From contig CAIIXF020000001.1 in the NCBI GenBank assembly GCA_903813345.2, positions 15,145,915-15,209,914 on the forward strand: a DNA stretch of 64,000 nt. The letters are read 5' to 3'. This stretch comes from Owenia fusiformis. Lineage: Eukaryota; Annelida; Polychaeta; Sabellida; Oweniidae. Both the position numbers and the translations under genes were made by a program. Positions 49,701-61,132 of the stretch are shown piece after piece (the stretch's first letter is position 1; each line of letters begins with the position of its first letter). The notes below the pieces were generated by a model. The model had not been told where the DNA came from and ran no database searches. It worked only from the letters and a program-made list of their open reading frames with translations.

Positions 49701-52700
49701 ACTAATTAGCATAATTGAATATCATTACTTTATGAGAAATTTAATTAGGTTTAATTTGATACCAATATCGTCTCTATAGACCAAATAATGACAAAGCTAC
49801 AAATGATTTAAGATTCCAAGGTAAGATGTCTATAGATGCGTAACCATGGTAACGGAATGCTACAATACAGAGCAACCAATGAGAGTTTGCAAGGGCATCC
49901 GGCAGAAAATTGAACCTCAATATGTTACCTTTCAGAAAAGTATGGATGCCATAAATTAACAGAGACCGATACGTTAGGTACATTTTTTGAAACGATAGAG
50001 AGGCATGGGTCTCTAACTAATTATTATGTACTCTATTTGAAGAAACAAATAAGTAATTTTCATTTTCAACATTTAATGATGACTGCTTCGTATATGCATT
50101 TCTATTGCATTTGGCCATTCAAACCCCTATAAGACCTGGTAGCAGGGAAGATAAAGGGTACTTTTGACTGCTCACATGATCTAATTAACTGGTCATTTGT
50201 ACTTTTCATCTTCCCTGGTAGCAAGGATTTAGGTTTTCGAGGAAATTAGTAATTCTATTTCCTATCATGTAGCCATTAATAATCCAATGAGCATCAATAA
50301 TACACAGAATAATTGAGGGCATATAATTTGAATATGCATGGGATTACACATACTGTATCATTTTATTTTTTTGATCTACTTGTAATAGTTCTAAAACTAA
50401 CCCCCCTATCACACCAAACTAGTTCTTACCCGTTCTTGCCAGTCCTACGAAAACGTCGTAAAACGGGCTCAATCTGGCTGTGGTCGGGAAATTTGTCTGA
50501 AATAATTAGCTTCTTCGTTCTTAAACAGTCTTCAATACGTCCATCTCGTTCGCAGTTCGTTCAGGTCGCACCACGTCGGCGTGCAACGTAGTAGAACGCG
50601 TCCCTTAGTCTAGAAGGTCAACATGACCTGATTACAGAACGGTATGGTCGCCATCGAATTTTGAATCGATTCAAAATTCTAAAATCACATTCCCGTCTGA
50701 GAACGTTCACAAAGTTCGTAAATAGACCTTAGAAAGTTGCAGCTACGTTCATTCCGTTCGCACACAGTTTAAAACCAGTTTTGAAGAACGCAGTGGCAAC
50801 TTGTTTGGTGTGATAGCTATATTTTTGCTAACTCGTTCATAAGCAGTGTTAAATACGTTCTTAATCAGTTTAAACCCGTTTGCAATTAGTTCTACCTCGT
50901 TCTCTACACGTCCTCAGACAGTTCAACTCGTTGTTAAAACGTCCCTAGTAGGATTGAAGTACGACGGTTCCGTTCGTAGTACGTCCAGCTCGTCGTTAGT
51001 ACGTTGTCACTCGTTCTAATTGTAGAACGTGGCGACCACGAGAACATTTTGAGCATTGTCTAAGTTCTTGAGGACCTACCCGTTCGAGTACGTTCGATGA
51101 AGTTTGTAAATAGATCCCAAACGGTTCTTAGTAGGTCCAGTCCGTTCGTACACAGTTGAAGCCCGTTTTCGAGAACGTAGTGAGAACTAGTTTGGTGTGA
51201 TAGTAGGGTTAAACATGAAAGGCCAGGCATGCAAACTGGCATGGTATTGTGTTACAAAACATTATTTCATTCTAGATACAATAACATGCATATTGGCATA
51301 CTTCGTTTTAATATAAGATTGTTATAACTCCAAGTTTTGCAAGTCACATGACCAATTCTTAGAGAGTTGATTGGTTGAAACAGTTGATATCAGATATGAC
51401 AATTTAAAATTAGAAATAAGCTGTTTGTCTGGAGATGGTACAATTTCACACTGAATTCTAGCTTAATGAGAGGGAATTGAGATGGGGCATGTATCTGAGA
51501 TGAAAGCCTGTGTTTCAAATAGTAAAATTCCATGTCTATCTCAATTTTTTTTGAAAATGGCAGTTAGTACAAAGTTATTCTCACGCGACGACATGTCATG
51601 ATATAGGGAGAAAATCAATAAACTCAAGGCCTGTGTTACACTTGCTAACTGTATATATATTGAATGCTCTTACTATGCTAGAATATTTTCTCTCCATATA
51701 TCTTGACATATCAAACACACAATAAAAATGTATCTCTTGCATAAATAAATAAAATATTTTTATATATATTTTTTCTATGGCTCTAATCAGAGTGTGTCCT
51801 TGATTTTAGATGACACAGTTAATCAAGAACAGCTTAGACGGTGTAATAACTGACTACGCATTTATCGTAGATGTATTCCCAAAGTTTAACATAATCGTCT
51901 CAAGACCAAAAGATCCAAATGCAGTAAGAACTTGAACCGTTTTTATTTTCATGCATGCCTTTACATATAGCTTCTAGGGATAATTTTATCAAAAAATCTA
52001 GCGAGCATTGAAATTATGGATTGGATAGAATGGCTTTTAAAAGGTGCACATAGATCAGGAATTTAGAAATACGCAAGTTTTAGAATCTTGTTTAGAAAAT
52101 GATACAATAATTATGATCGAATATCATGTAGTCATTTTTACTTCACTATACAGAATGGGCTAACATTTTCCATATTGTGTTTTAGTATGACTTTATCAGG
52201 TAGCCATCATTACTTAATCATATAGGTTGGACCAAGAAATGTCCACATTTTTGAAATTTTGCGGCAACTCAATTCTTTGATTTAATATATTTTTGAGAAT
52301 GCAACAGTCAATTACTGGCATACAATTGATCCTAGAATGGCATAACGTGTAGGTCTACTTAGTTTTTAGTTTTTTATCAGTAATTGTACACAACAGCTTG
52401 ATCTTCATTTTAATATGTATCTTTAATTCTGTGGATTTTACAGAAATTTCAGATATGCCCCATATATTTGAACCAGGTGGCATATCAAAATGTACAGGGT
52501 GACCCAAAAAAATGCAACCCTCCATTTCTTCAATATTTTTCTAAAATGGAGGTAAATTGCTCTGAGATTTGGCACACAAGAACTTCATTCAATGTGGGAT
52601 CCTCTGGCAAAGTTTTAATAACAATAGTCTTATATTGATCGAGTTATGGTTGTTTCAAAATATGCTCCATATATCGTCAATTTCGCTGAAAACAAACTTG

Positions 52701-55700
52701 CAACTGTTCATAACACGGATGCATTCTTCCCCATGGGTATGGCTCAAATTTTTGCAGGAATGCTTGTTGGAGTTCTGCAATTGCAGTAGGGTTATTTTCA
52801 TACACATTATCCTTTAAATAACCCCATATATAGAAGTCAGGGGCATTGAGATCAAGGCTGTGGGATGACCATGGGTTCTCCATCCTAGGAGAGATAATCT
52901 CATCATAGAAATGACTAGTGAGCCAGGCTATGCTATCATAAGAAGTGTGAGGAGTAGCCCCATCCTTCTAGAATCACCGTTCTTGTCTATTGAAGCCTGT
53001 ATGTCATTCTAGAACTGCCTAGAACTTCCTGGGAATGCCAATATTGCGCTGTGTGTTAACAGTAACAGTGTTGCCATTATCAACCTCAAACCAAAAGGGG
53101 CTGATTATTTCATGTTTGGAAATTGGCAGCCCAAGCTGTGCATTTAACAGAATGAAGGGGCCTTTGAAGCACTTCATCTTGAATTTGTGATCCCAGAACA
53201 CATTATTTCTTGAGTTTACATGTTCAGAAAGAAGGGAATGTGATTCTTCCGAAAACCTAACATTGGAAATGGACGACATTTGGAGCATATTTTGGAACGA
53301 CCATAACTCTATCAATATAGGACACTGATTATTGAAACTTTGCCAGAGGATCCCACATTGAATGAAGTCCGTGTGTGCCAAATTTCAGAGCAATTCACCT
53401 CCATTTAAGAAAAATATTGAAGAAATGGAGGGTTGCATTTTTTTGGGTCACCCTGTACATTTTGATATGCCACCTGGTTCAAATATATGGGGCATATCTG
53501 AAATTTCTGTAAAATCCACAAACAGATAAAAATTGAAGCATTGGAAGAGCGTTGAGTCGAATATGGAAGATAAGATAAACTACTTCAACATTAAAAAAGC
53601 GGAAGTGGTAGGCCAAATCTTGATTGAAAAATTAATGAGTTTATTTTGGTTATGAATTTGAAAAGTATTAAGCTTAATCTTAAATATGGCGCCTGGGGGT
53701 CAGGTAGAAAAACGCAAAAATATGCAAAAGAATCTCATGGCTAAATTTTCAGAATTTCAAAAAGATACATTCATTTCTTTGGTCGGAGATAAAAGCAAAA
53801 ACTGTTAATAGCCAGTCGGGGAGTCGGTAAAATGATAATGTTTGTCCGATGTGGGATGATAAATGTAGGCCTAGTCGTTCTATATATAGATATATTAAGA
53901 GTTAGGGATAAAAAATAGTAAAATTATTCTTTAACAAAATCCCATCCTTTGTAAATTCCCGATCCAATCCAAGATTCAGCGTTTTACAATCAAATGATAG
54001 GTATCGATATGGTGAACTGAATTCAACAATGTTTCTCTCTTAAACCAATTATTGAAAACATTTTGTAAAAAACACGTTTCTTTATGTAATTTTGACTGAT
54101 TGGCAACAATTTAATGCAAAAATTATATTATATTTTTCATAACTGTTTTTGTTAACATTTTTTGTTTTTTAGTGCAATTGTTTTTTTTTGTTCCTTTGTA
54201 CCAATTCTTGAGAATGAAATGAAATGTCTTTCCGAACCTTGTTGGAACAAAATAGCATATAAAACATTTTCTTAGACCTCTCAATATTATAGTTATACAA
54301 AGGAAATTTTGGTTGATTTAACAAAAAATATGCAAAAACTTAAAACAAAACCCCCTCCCCCAAAATAGATAATAAAAATTAAGATAACCCTTTTATTTCA
54401 TTAACAAGATATTTTTTTAAAATCAACCAAACTTTCCTTTGTACAATTACAATATTGAGAGACCCAAACACGCTGTGTTTATGTCGTTTTGTTCCAATGA
54501 GGTTTGGAAAGATGTTTCATTTCATTCCGAACATATGATACCAAGAACAAAAGAAGTGTCTGATGTGTTTTTCAAAACAATATACAGGGTGTCAAATAAG
54601 TCCCGTTCCCCCTGCCACAGCTAGAACCTTAATAGATGGTGCCTAGTGTGATATACCATTGGAAAGATCATACAAAGTTATGTTAACTCACCAACTCTCT
54701 GAGTATTTTGGATGAACTTCACCTATATTTTCATGATGTCTTTTATAGTTAGCAGACCCTCCTTTAAGCAGCTTTTTCGTGTCAAAATGAGAAGGATTTG
54801 ACATCAGAAATACGTCAAAAAGTTAATCTTTTTTTGCATTCCACTTGCTACAAAAAGGTGTTCACCACTTACATTGCTCCTCTATTTTCTACACATCTTG
54901 CTCTATCTAGAAATTTGTTAAATTCATTGCCATATACATATGTAGTCATCTTTAGGTTCTTATACCTCATTCTGAAAATCCTGCCAAATACGCCAAATTG
55001 CCATGTTTCTAGGCCTGTAGTCACCTCAATTGATACACTGTAAAACTTTGTGAGATTGATTGACATGTGTCAGATATATGCTAATCAACGTAACTTTGGA
55101 AGACCTTTCCAATGATATATCACACTTGGTACCATATATCTTGGTTTTTGCTATAGGGGGGGGGACTTATTTGACACCCTGTAGAGAAAAGTATATATAT
55201 TTCAAATTATAATGTTACCATCCAGAAGATGACCATTAAATTGACGATGTGTAATTTTTTCAGAATGTTTTGTTTTGGGAACGGGTTTAAGAGAAACGCG
55301 TGTTCAAAAAGTTCACCATATCGATACCACTCCTTTGCCATTGTTGTCTGTACTTCACCGCAATTTCCGTTTCTTACAAGTTACCATCCTTGGTCCTTTT
55401 TCCTTTCGTTTCAAGTATAACTCCCAATTCCATGAACTCAATCCCAATTTGATAATCTATACCCTTCCATACCTTCATATATAGCCAATATAAACATCTC
55501 GTTTATCGCCACACATGCTTTGTATGCCATGATGTCTTTCATAAATGTCATACCCCTCTTCGTTTATGTTTGGAGAGATGTTCCGAAGGCTTCCCTGCCC
55601 ACTGGATCCTGTTCTACTACATTATTGGCGAAGAAAAGGACGTTGCACTATTGAGAGAGATGATGTCAGATAATAATGTTATAGACTGGACAAATAATAT

Positions 55701-58700
55701 AGAAAAACGTGTGTACATTTATGGTATGTAGTTGTAAAATGTATTAACAAGTTACATTTTAAAGTTATATGATCATTTTGAAATAGTGAAACGCCAAAGC
55801 GTTTATTACTATAGGGGTAATAGTTACCATGGTTTAAAAGGTGATATCACACCGGTGTGTATCAAGCGAAGGTAACGGCCGTAACCTTCGCATCTAAGAT
55901 GGCGGACGGGAATTGTCGATTTCGATATTTTTATATGATGTATGAGTATGATGATTTGTAACGGTCATGTTAGCTTTCAATACGTGGTACCTAAACATCT
56001 AAGCTCTCCATTACAAACTTTCATAAGGTTACCGCGTCACCGCGTATCAGGTATCTATCTATCATCTGTAAAACCAAATTCCCAGTTACCTTCCCTAAGC
56101 GGTGAAAGATATCCTTAAAGGATTACGATAAGCTTCCCGTATAAAAACAACATGGCGGCTCCAGGCGAGTCTAAGCTGACCCATTCTATTTTTAAAAAAT
56201 TAGGGGAGTTTTGTAAATTCCATTTTATTGTAATAGTCTTGAAGATAAAATAATCGGTTTACAATGATTTCATAAAACCATGCTATGTCCATGGCTGAGA
56301 CTAACATATTTTAGTCTCAGGTGGGTAAATCTAGATGTCAATTTTTCCTATTTAAAGACATGTTTTAAGCAGACTTCTCCGTGGCATTTTTTCTTTATTC
56401 CTTTTTGCTTTGAATTTTTTACACCATAACATTAACTAACTACTCAATATGCAACTTTTCACCACGTAGAATTTCATAATATTAAGTTTGAAAATTCCAT
56501 TTTTATAATGGAGCTCAATGGGAAAAATGACATAATTTGGATTATTTTCAAACGTAGCGGCGCGATTTTCTTGAAATTGACAGATATAATAAATATTGGT
56601 AAGACGAAATGTTTGAAGAAAAATGAAGAAAATTCACCGTCCTGGTTACGCAAAATATAGAAAAACGTGAAATAATCATAAAAACCTGTAAAAATAGATT
56701 GAAGGGGGTGATATTCATTTTAATGTGCCTTTCACTTCTACAGGGTAACCATAGTTTTGGTAATGGTTTACTAATTCTAAAAGCATATCTTCCAGCATGT
56801 GTATCAAACGGAAGTAATACAATAAGTGTTATCATTAATTGGAATGGTATTATTATATTCCTTAGCAATGATGACAAAAAGGTAAAATCAATCATATCAC
56901 ATACTAGTTCTTACCATCAAATCGATCTGTTATAACTTATAATGCATATTAAACAATATAGTAGATCTTCAAATTCAAGAATTGAGCTAAGTTGTAAGAT
57001 AATAGATAAATTGTTAATCTCTCCGTATAATCCCTTTCTCTGAATCATACTAAATTATAATATTTCGGTATGCTTATTTTAGCTGCTGTAGTTTAGGTCA
57101 CTTGATGAGATATTCAGTAACATGCCGTCACTAGAGACAAAACTTGACACTAAATAATAATCACTCGAAATAAACGATATGAATTCTTCATATTTTTTTC
57201 TTTTGTAATACATCCATTCTTAAAAATTAGCATTCAAAGCTTTTCAATGCAATCATGAATTTAGTGATCTGACCCTTAAAAAACTTTTCAGGGGAAATAG
57301 TTTGTCCACCTGTAGCCCTTAGGTGTATCATCTTTTTCTAGCCATATTTTCCTAGGCCTGCTGGAATACCTATTTCAGTGTGCAAGTTTAGCATTGTTTT
57401 CCCATTGATCATTTGAGTTATCATGTCAATAAATGGAAATAAAAATGATAGAGTTTTTTATTTTATTGTAAAAATAAAAAATAAAAGAAGGTTTGGTCAG
57501 GAAGGGAACAGGTGAAATCCTTGGGATATATGAATTAATTAATTATAAGTTAGAAACATATTCATGTTTCTACAATTTAGGGTAACCCTGTGTATTATTC
57601 TACTGTGCATGGTTATACCCGTGCAAAATATTACAAAATGTTATTTACTTATTATCATAATTCAATGTGACAATATCAGGCTTATCTTCAAATTTGTATA
57701 TAATAGTTTGCCTGTAAGGTTGGGCAAGCCGTCTATTACGTTGATAGTATAAGATGTTGATCTTGCAAAGCTCTTATGGGATAATTCGACAATATGTACA
57801 GTAACATATATGTAAGGGTACAAGTATGTAGTCCAGTATGTAGTAAACAAAGGAGTATTTTGGTCAACTCAATACATTTGATAAACACTACATGAAGTGT
57901 TTTCTATGCAATGATTATATACAGGCTGCTTATTCATTGTTACTGCGAATTTCAAAAGCTTCAAAATTGTGTGGAATAGAGCATGCAATGTTTTTCAGTT
58001 TCAAGCAGGTTTTAGTACATTCTGACCAATTGTATTTTCAGACTTATTCATTTCATGATTATGTAATATTGACCTACTTATCTGTTTAACATGTCTTTAA
58101 ACACAAATAGAAGATCTTGAAACTTCACCCATAAAATGTCAAAATTATTTGTCAAAATAAAAATCTCCCTTTTATACGTGTGTGAGATGATCTTTACTAT
58201 ACTATTCCTACATAAACAGGCAGAGGTGTTTACTTGAAGTGACTTCAACCTGTGAACCCTTGAGTTGGTAATATTCCGGGTTCGCGCCTTTTATACTAAA
58301 CGGTGAGCTATAGCCACATCAAAAACGAGCGTTCGATTTGCTAAACGATATGCGTTACGCTGTAACTGTTGTGCCTACGAATGGAATATGAACAAATGAT
58401 CATACTCCAGAGTTTTCGTGTCATATAAGCCTGATATAGTTCAAATATCATTTAGCATTACCTCAAATATAAAGTGGTTTAATTCAATGAAAACAAAAAA
58501 ATATCGAAATCGACACTTACCGTCCGCCATCTTAGATGCGAAGATTACGGCCGTTACCTTCGCTTGATACTGACCATTATCAGTACTATTTTGTCACATT
58601 AGGTATGGATGAAAGTCAGGCTATATTGAATGAAGTGGCAGAAAGGAATGGATGGCAAGCTGACAGCCATCTGGAAGCTAAAGCATTCTCAAAAGCAAAA

Positions 58701-59249
58701 GTTGATATCAGTGATGCTTTTATGTAAGTATCGATCGAAAACAATGCACGATTGCCATCTTTTTATAAAGTAAACTCCTAAATACATTTTCTATAATTGG
58801 ATTTCATGATTTTAAGCAATTTACCATCGAAGAAGGAATTGAAATGCTCAACTCTCTGCCTGCACGAAGCTTCTATTGTCCGTGAACGCTGGCAGCACAT
58901 CCACGCCGCTGAAACAAATATGCTAAAAGGGATCGAGTACTGCATCAAGCACCTCCCAAATGTATGTCTAAGGACTGACGATGGTGAGATTGTTGCTCAT
59001 ATGCTGACTGCCTTCACTGGCGAAATTTTGATGCTAAATGTAGTGGAATCACATAGACGTCTTGGACTAGGCACGGCGGTACAATTATTGCTGTGTAAGA
59101 AAATACTGGAACACAACGGACAGCCGTTCTGGATGGTAATGGCTAACAATGAGCAATCTTTGAAGATGAATCAAAAACTAGAAGCAAAGGCATTAGATAA
59201 TGGAAAAACAGTATATGCTTATAGATATAGACATACAAAAGCAAGCTAG
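40747..59249 (+). CDS. Glycine-N-acyltransferase-like (GLYAT/GNAT-fold) enzyme
   Basis: The family conjugates acyl-CoA to amines or amino acids. Proposed coding exons are 40747-40839, 51810-51923, 55576-55723, 58603-58723 and 58817-59249. All borders are GT/AG and in phase, giving 302 residues, close to the usual ~295. Residues 32-69 hold FIVDVFPKFNIIVSRP, matching the family's VD-WPDF-RP segment. Residues 70-119 hold HWILFYYI and NNVIDW, matching HYTNTY and INW. Residues 159-302 are the acyltransferase domain: IVRERW, YCIKHLPNVCLRTDDGEIVA, AFTGEILMLNV, the acetyl-CoA-binding RRLGLGTA (239-246) and PFWMVMANNEQSLKMNQKL. The exon 4-5 part is certain to be GLYAT-like. Exons 1-3 rest on phase, splice sites and modest similarity; the exon 3 acceptor (ttggag) is weak. 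Intron 1 is about 11 kb and contains a nest of transposons. Substrate cannot be told from sequence. Confidence 0.8.
44421..44545. repeat. Short copy of the gtcaccacc element
   Basis: Opens with atgtcaccaccaaaagcg and closes with gtaggttgtgacattttgc followed by a ttatgccttg end. Confidence 0.5.
44827..45803. mobile_element. Mariner-like element inside the 7-kb element
   Basis: TA|GAGTGTCTCAAAAGATGAACC at left, GGTACATTTTTGAGACACC near the right end, then TTG|TA. About 980 bp. I could not read a clear transposase. Confidence 0.6.
46034..47125. repeat. 546-bp tandem duplication
   Basis: 46034-46579 and 46580-47125 are almost identical (for example 46146-46370 and 46692-46916 translate alike). 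The unit includes the left end of the neighbouring mariner-like element. Confidence 0.85.
46941..47908. mobile_element. Mariner-like MITE (CAGGGCGTTTC family)
   Basis: Left TA|CAGGGCGTTTCAAAAAACGC, right TTTTTGAAACGCACTG|TA. The left end also occurs at 46395 through the tandem duplication. Confidence 0.65.
50401..51209. mobile_element. PIF/Harbinger-like MITE with TAA target duplication
   Basis: Left CCCCCCTATCACACCAAAC, right GTTTGGTGTGATAGTAGGGT, flanked by TAA at 50398-50400 and 51210-51212. The empty site is in copy 1 at 10232. The interior is rich in cgttcg/acgtcc-like motifs on both strands and is less AT-rich than its surroundings. Confidence 0.75.
52495..53455 (-). mobile_element. 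Tc1/mariner-superfamily element with decayed transposase
   Basis: TIR CAGGGTGACCCAAAAAAATGC at both ends with TA. Minus-strand fragments read as a DDE transposase C-terminal half: around 53000-53230 a stretch like PFWFEVDNGNTVTVN, then DGATPHTS, then SLDLNAPDFYIWGYLKDNVY (52820-52870). Stops and frame shifts interrupt it, so it is not functional. The inverted similarity extends past the TIRs to 52432 and 53520. Confidence 0.8.
54178..54560. repeat. Inverted repeat, arms ~140 bp
   Basis: 54178-54320 (gaaatgaaatgtctttccga, gttggaacaaaat) is mirrored by 54410-54560 (attttgttccaatgagg-like, tttcatttcattccgaac). Confidence 0.6.
54585..55181. mobile_element. Mariner-like MITE, TA target
   Basis: TA|CAGGGTGTCAAATAAGTCCC at left, GGGACTTATTTGACACCCTG|TA at right; 597 bp, no transposase. 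Confidence 0.75.
55859..55930. repeat. Inverted-repeat arm, left
   Basis: About 72 bp nearly identical to the inverse of 58499-58570. It contains the near-palindrome gcgaaggtaacggccgtaac cttcgc, then atctaagatggcggacgg. Confidence 0.8.
58499..58570. repeat. Inverted-repeat arm, right
   Basis: Mirror of 55859-55930. The two arms enclose 2.57 kb within GLYAT-like intron 3, and the right arm ends 32 bp before exon 4. Confidence 0.8.
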
Positions 59250-59983
59250 ATGTTTTAATCGCATAAAATGATCTAGAAAACATTACTGAATAAGTGATAA
59301 TTTTGCCTAATCATTTAATTTGCCTATTGCCGATTTTTTGCCAGGTTCGGAAAATTAAATGTCGGAAATATTATCTTCATAAGTTTCTTGCCATTGGGAA
59401 AATTTAAATTAGAAAAAGGATAAAATTTGACCACTCGGATCAAATACCACTTGTACAGTATTTACATTGTACAAATATACGAGCCGATATAACAAATTAC
59501 AAGACAACGCCAAAAAATATCAGTTGTTGGAATCGTAAATAGCGTTGATTAGTTCATAATTGAAAAAGGTGCGGGGCAATATATAGAGGTTATACCCTGG
59601 GAGATAATATATTGGTAAAGAGAGGAGTGACATATTTTCCCGTCGAACCAGGGAGTATGACCTTTTTATAAGGGGGGTCTGATCTTTTTATACAAGATGA
59701 TAATTCATAAAAATGACGAAATTTCAGGAGGGACTATGGTCTTTTTATACCATGATAATTCTTAAACAAATGACAGGGAGGATTGTAAGCCGTTATTCCA
59801 ACTCGATATTTCTTTTAAAAAACGGAATATATTGTACACATATACCGTTGCCCGGCGTGGACCAATTTGGTAACAATATTACTCATATTTTGAAGTCTAG
59901 AACTGCCAATGAAATGTGTACATACTCCTTATATACTTATTTTATGGTAACACGAGTTTGTGTGGCAATGAGTCCAGGTGAAG
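59250..59983. other. 3' flank of the GLYAT-like gene
   Basis: 3' UTR region with a possible ATTAAA at 59354. A duplicated phrase (tgacctttttataag / ggtctttttatac) lies around 59660-59750. No gene is seen. Confidence 0.35.
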
Positions 59984-60214
59984 TATAAAGACTTAAATTG
60001 GTTGCTATAGTAACATGGGGTAGGGATGGGTACACAAAGTAGTATTTCTTGATTAATTTCTTCATATTTTCAGTTTTTTATTTGATCTGACAAAAATCCT
60101 GCCCCGCCCTACCAAAACCAAAGTATGAAGTATGAAGTAATTAATCAAGAAATACCATTTTGTGTACCCATCCCTACCCCCATGTTACTATAGCAACCAA
60201 TTTAAGACTTTATA
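59984..60214. mobile_element. 230-bp hairpin MITE
   Basis: tataaagacttaaattggtt gctatagtaacatgggg at left is mirrored by ccccatgttactatagcaac caatttaagactttata at right. Inner arms match to about 60060. Confidence 0.7.
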
Positions 60215-61054
60215 TTTATCCATTTCAAAAGGGTCCGTACACATAATTTACACCACTGATCCCAGTCTCCAAATTATATGGTATGTTTTGCAGGAATCGG
60301 CTTTTCACCGTCCAAGCCCAACGAATGGTGTAGAAGTGTAGTTTTCAAAACTGATGCGCATTTTCAAGAGATCACGTACATACCAGTACACAACTGTTTC
60401 ATGTAATTTTTTTTTTCAAAGAATAAGCATGTTAAAGCAATTGCAAAAAACAATTACAATTAAATACAGTTACATGGTAAACATACATTTTACAATTTTA
60501 CAATACAGTATTGGTTAAGCGTTATTCTTTAAGAAATGTTATAACATTGGCAATCTTTTTTATTTAAAGGAAAAATCGTCAGTATCATTTGTTTAATTTT
60601 GCTATTTTATTTTGCGACAATGGTTATTTTTCAAATATTGGCAATTGCCTCATTACAACGTCTAGCCCATTGTTCATTTGAATTAGAAGAGCTAACCCAC
60701 TTATGTTATCAGGGAACAAAGCAACATCACATCCAACATCAGTAAGATCCAACGGATATCATCCTCAAAAAGTCAAATTGTTTTGAGGACTTGATTTGAT
60801 TAATTTAACATACTTAGGAATACATTTGTGGAGTTGTTCTTTAGTGGACTTTTGAGTGAATAAAATCACAAGGGTCTGACATAAAACATACAATCACAGA
60901 TAAGTCTCCAATAAACGGACAATAAAGTGAATAAACTAGATAAAATCATATAGCACTGATGGGTCTCCAATATATTTAGCATATTTAAGACTCATTTACT
61001 TTGTCATTATAAATAATACAAATATACCAACTTTGTATGTCAAATGGTTGAAAT
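60215..61054. other. Noncoding, nothing recognised
   Basis: AT-rich intergenic DNA without coding signal. Confidence 0.35.
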
Positions 61055-61099
61055 TGTACGAAAATCAATATTAGCAACGCTAATATTGATTTTCGTACA
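61055..61099. repeat. Perfect 21-bp stem with 3-nt loop
   Basis: 61055-61075 is exactly inverse to 61079-61099; the loop is aac. Noncoding surroundings. Confidence 0.9.
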
Positions 61100-61132
61100 T
61101 TATCTATAAATTTAGAGATCCAGAACCATTGC

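Larger units (their letters stand above)
42955..50019. mobile_element. 7-kb element with ~1-kb inverted arms and 3-bp target duplication
   Basis: Ends TAGTTAGAGACCCATGCC and GGCATGGGTCTCTAACTA, flanked by ATT at 42952-42954 and 50020-50022. The homologous empty site in copy 1 reads cctATTattatg (near 9850). The arms (about 42955-44030 and 48930-50019) are inverse and each holds two diverged copies of a 310-370 bp unit with gcaaattagctnatttgcat. The interior holds two mariner-like elements and a tandem duplication. No transposase for this element is recognised. Confidence 0.8.
41501..51590. mobile_element. Element X, copy 2: 10-kb nested transposon in GLYAT-like intron 1
   Basis: TIR CGTCGCATGAGAATAAC at left and GTTATTCTCACGCGACG at right, flanked by ACAT at 41497-41500 and 51591-51594. 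Its own sequence (41501-42954, 50020-50400, 51210-51590) matches copy 1 at 8397-10612 closely. Two later insertions account for the extra length: 42955-50019 and 50401-51209. Confidence 0.85.

Noticed and set aside
55275-55484. 69-codon ORF upstream of GLYAT-like exon 3
   Set aside because: It is in a different frame from exon 3, ends in a stop before it, and matches nothing I recognise; the 302-residue model is complete without it.
56742-56881. Possible coding exon (reads GNHSFGNGLLILKAYLPACV...) inside GLYAT-like intron 3
   Set aside because: Exon 3 ends in phase 1 and exon 4 starts in the matching phase. Adding this stretch, which is phase 0 at both ends, puts a stop at the junction, and it has no clear similarity to the family.
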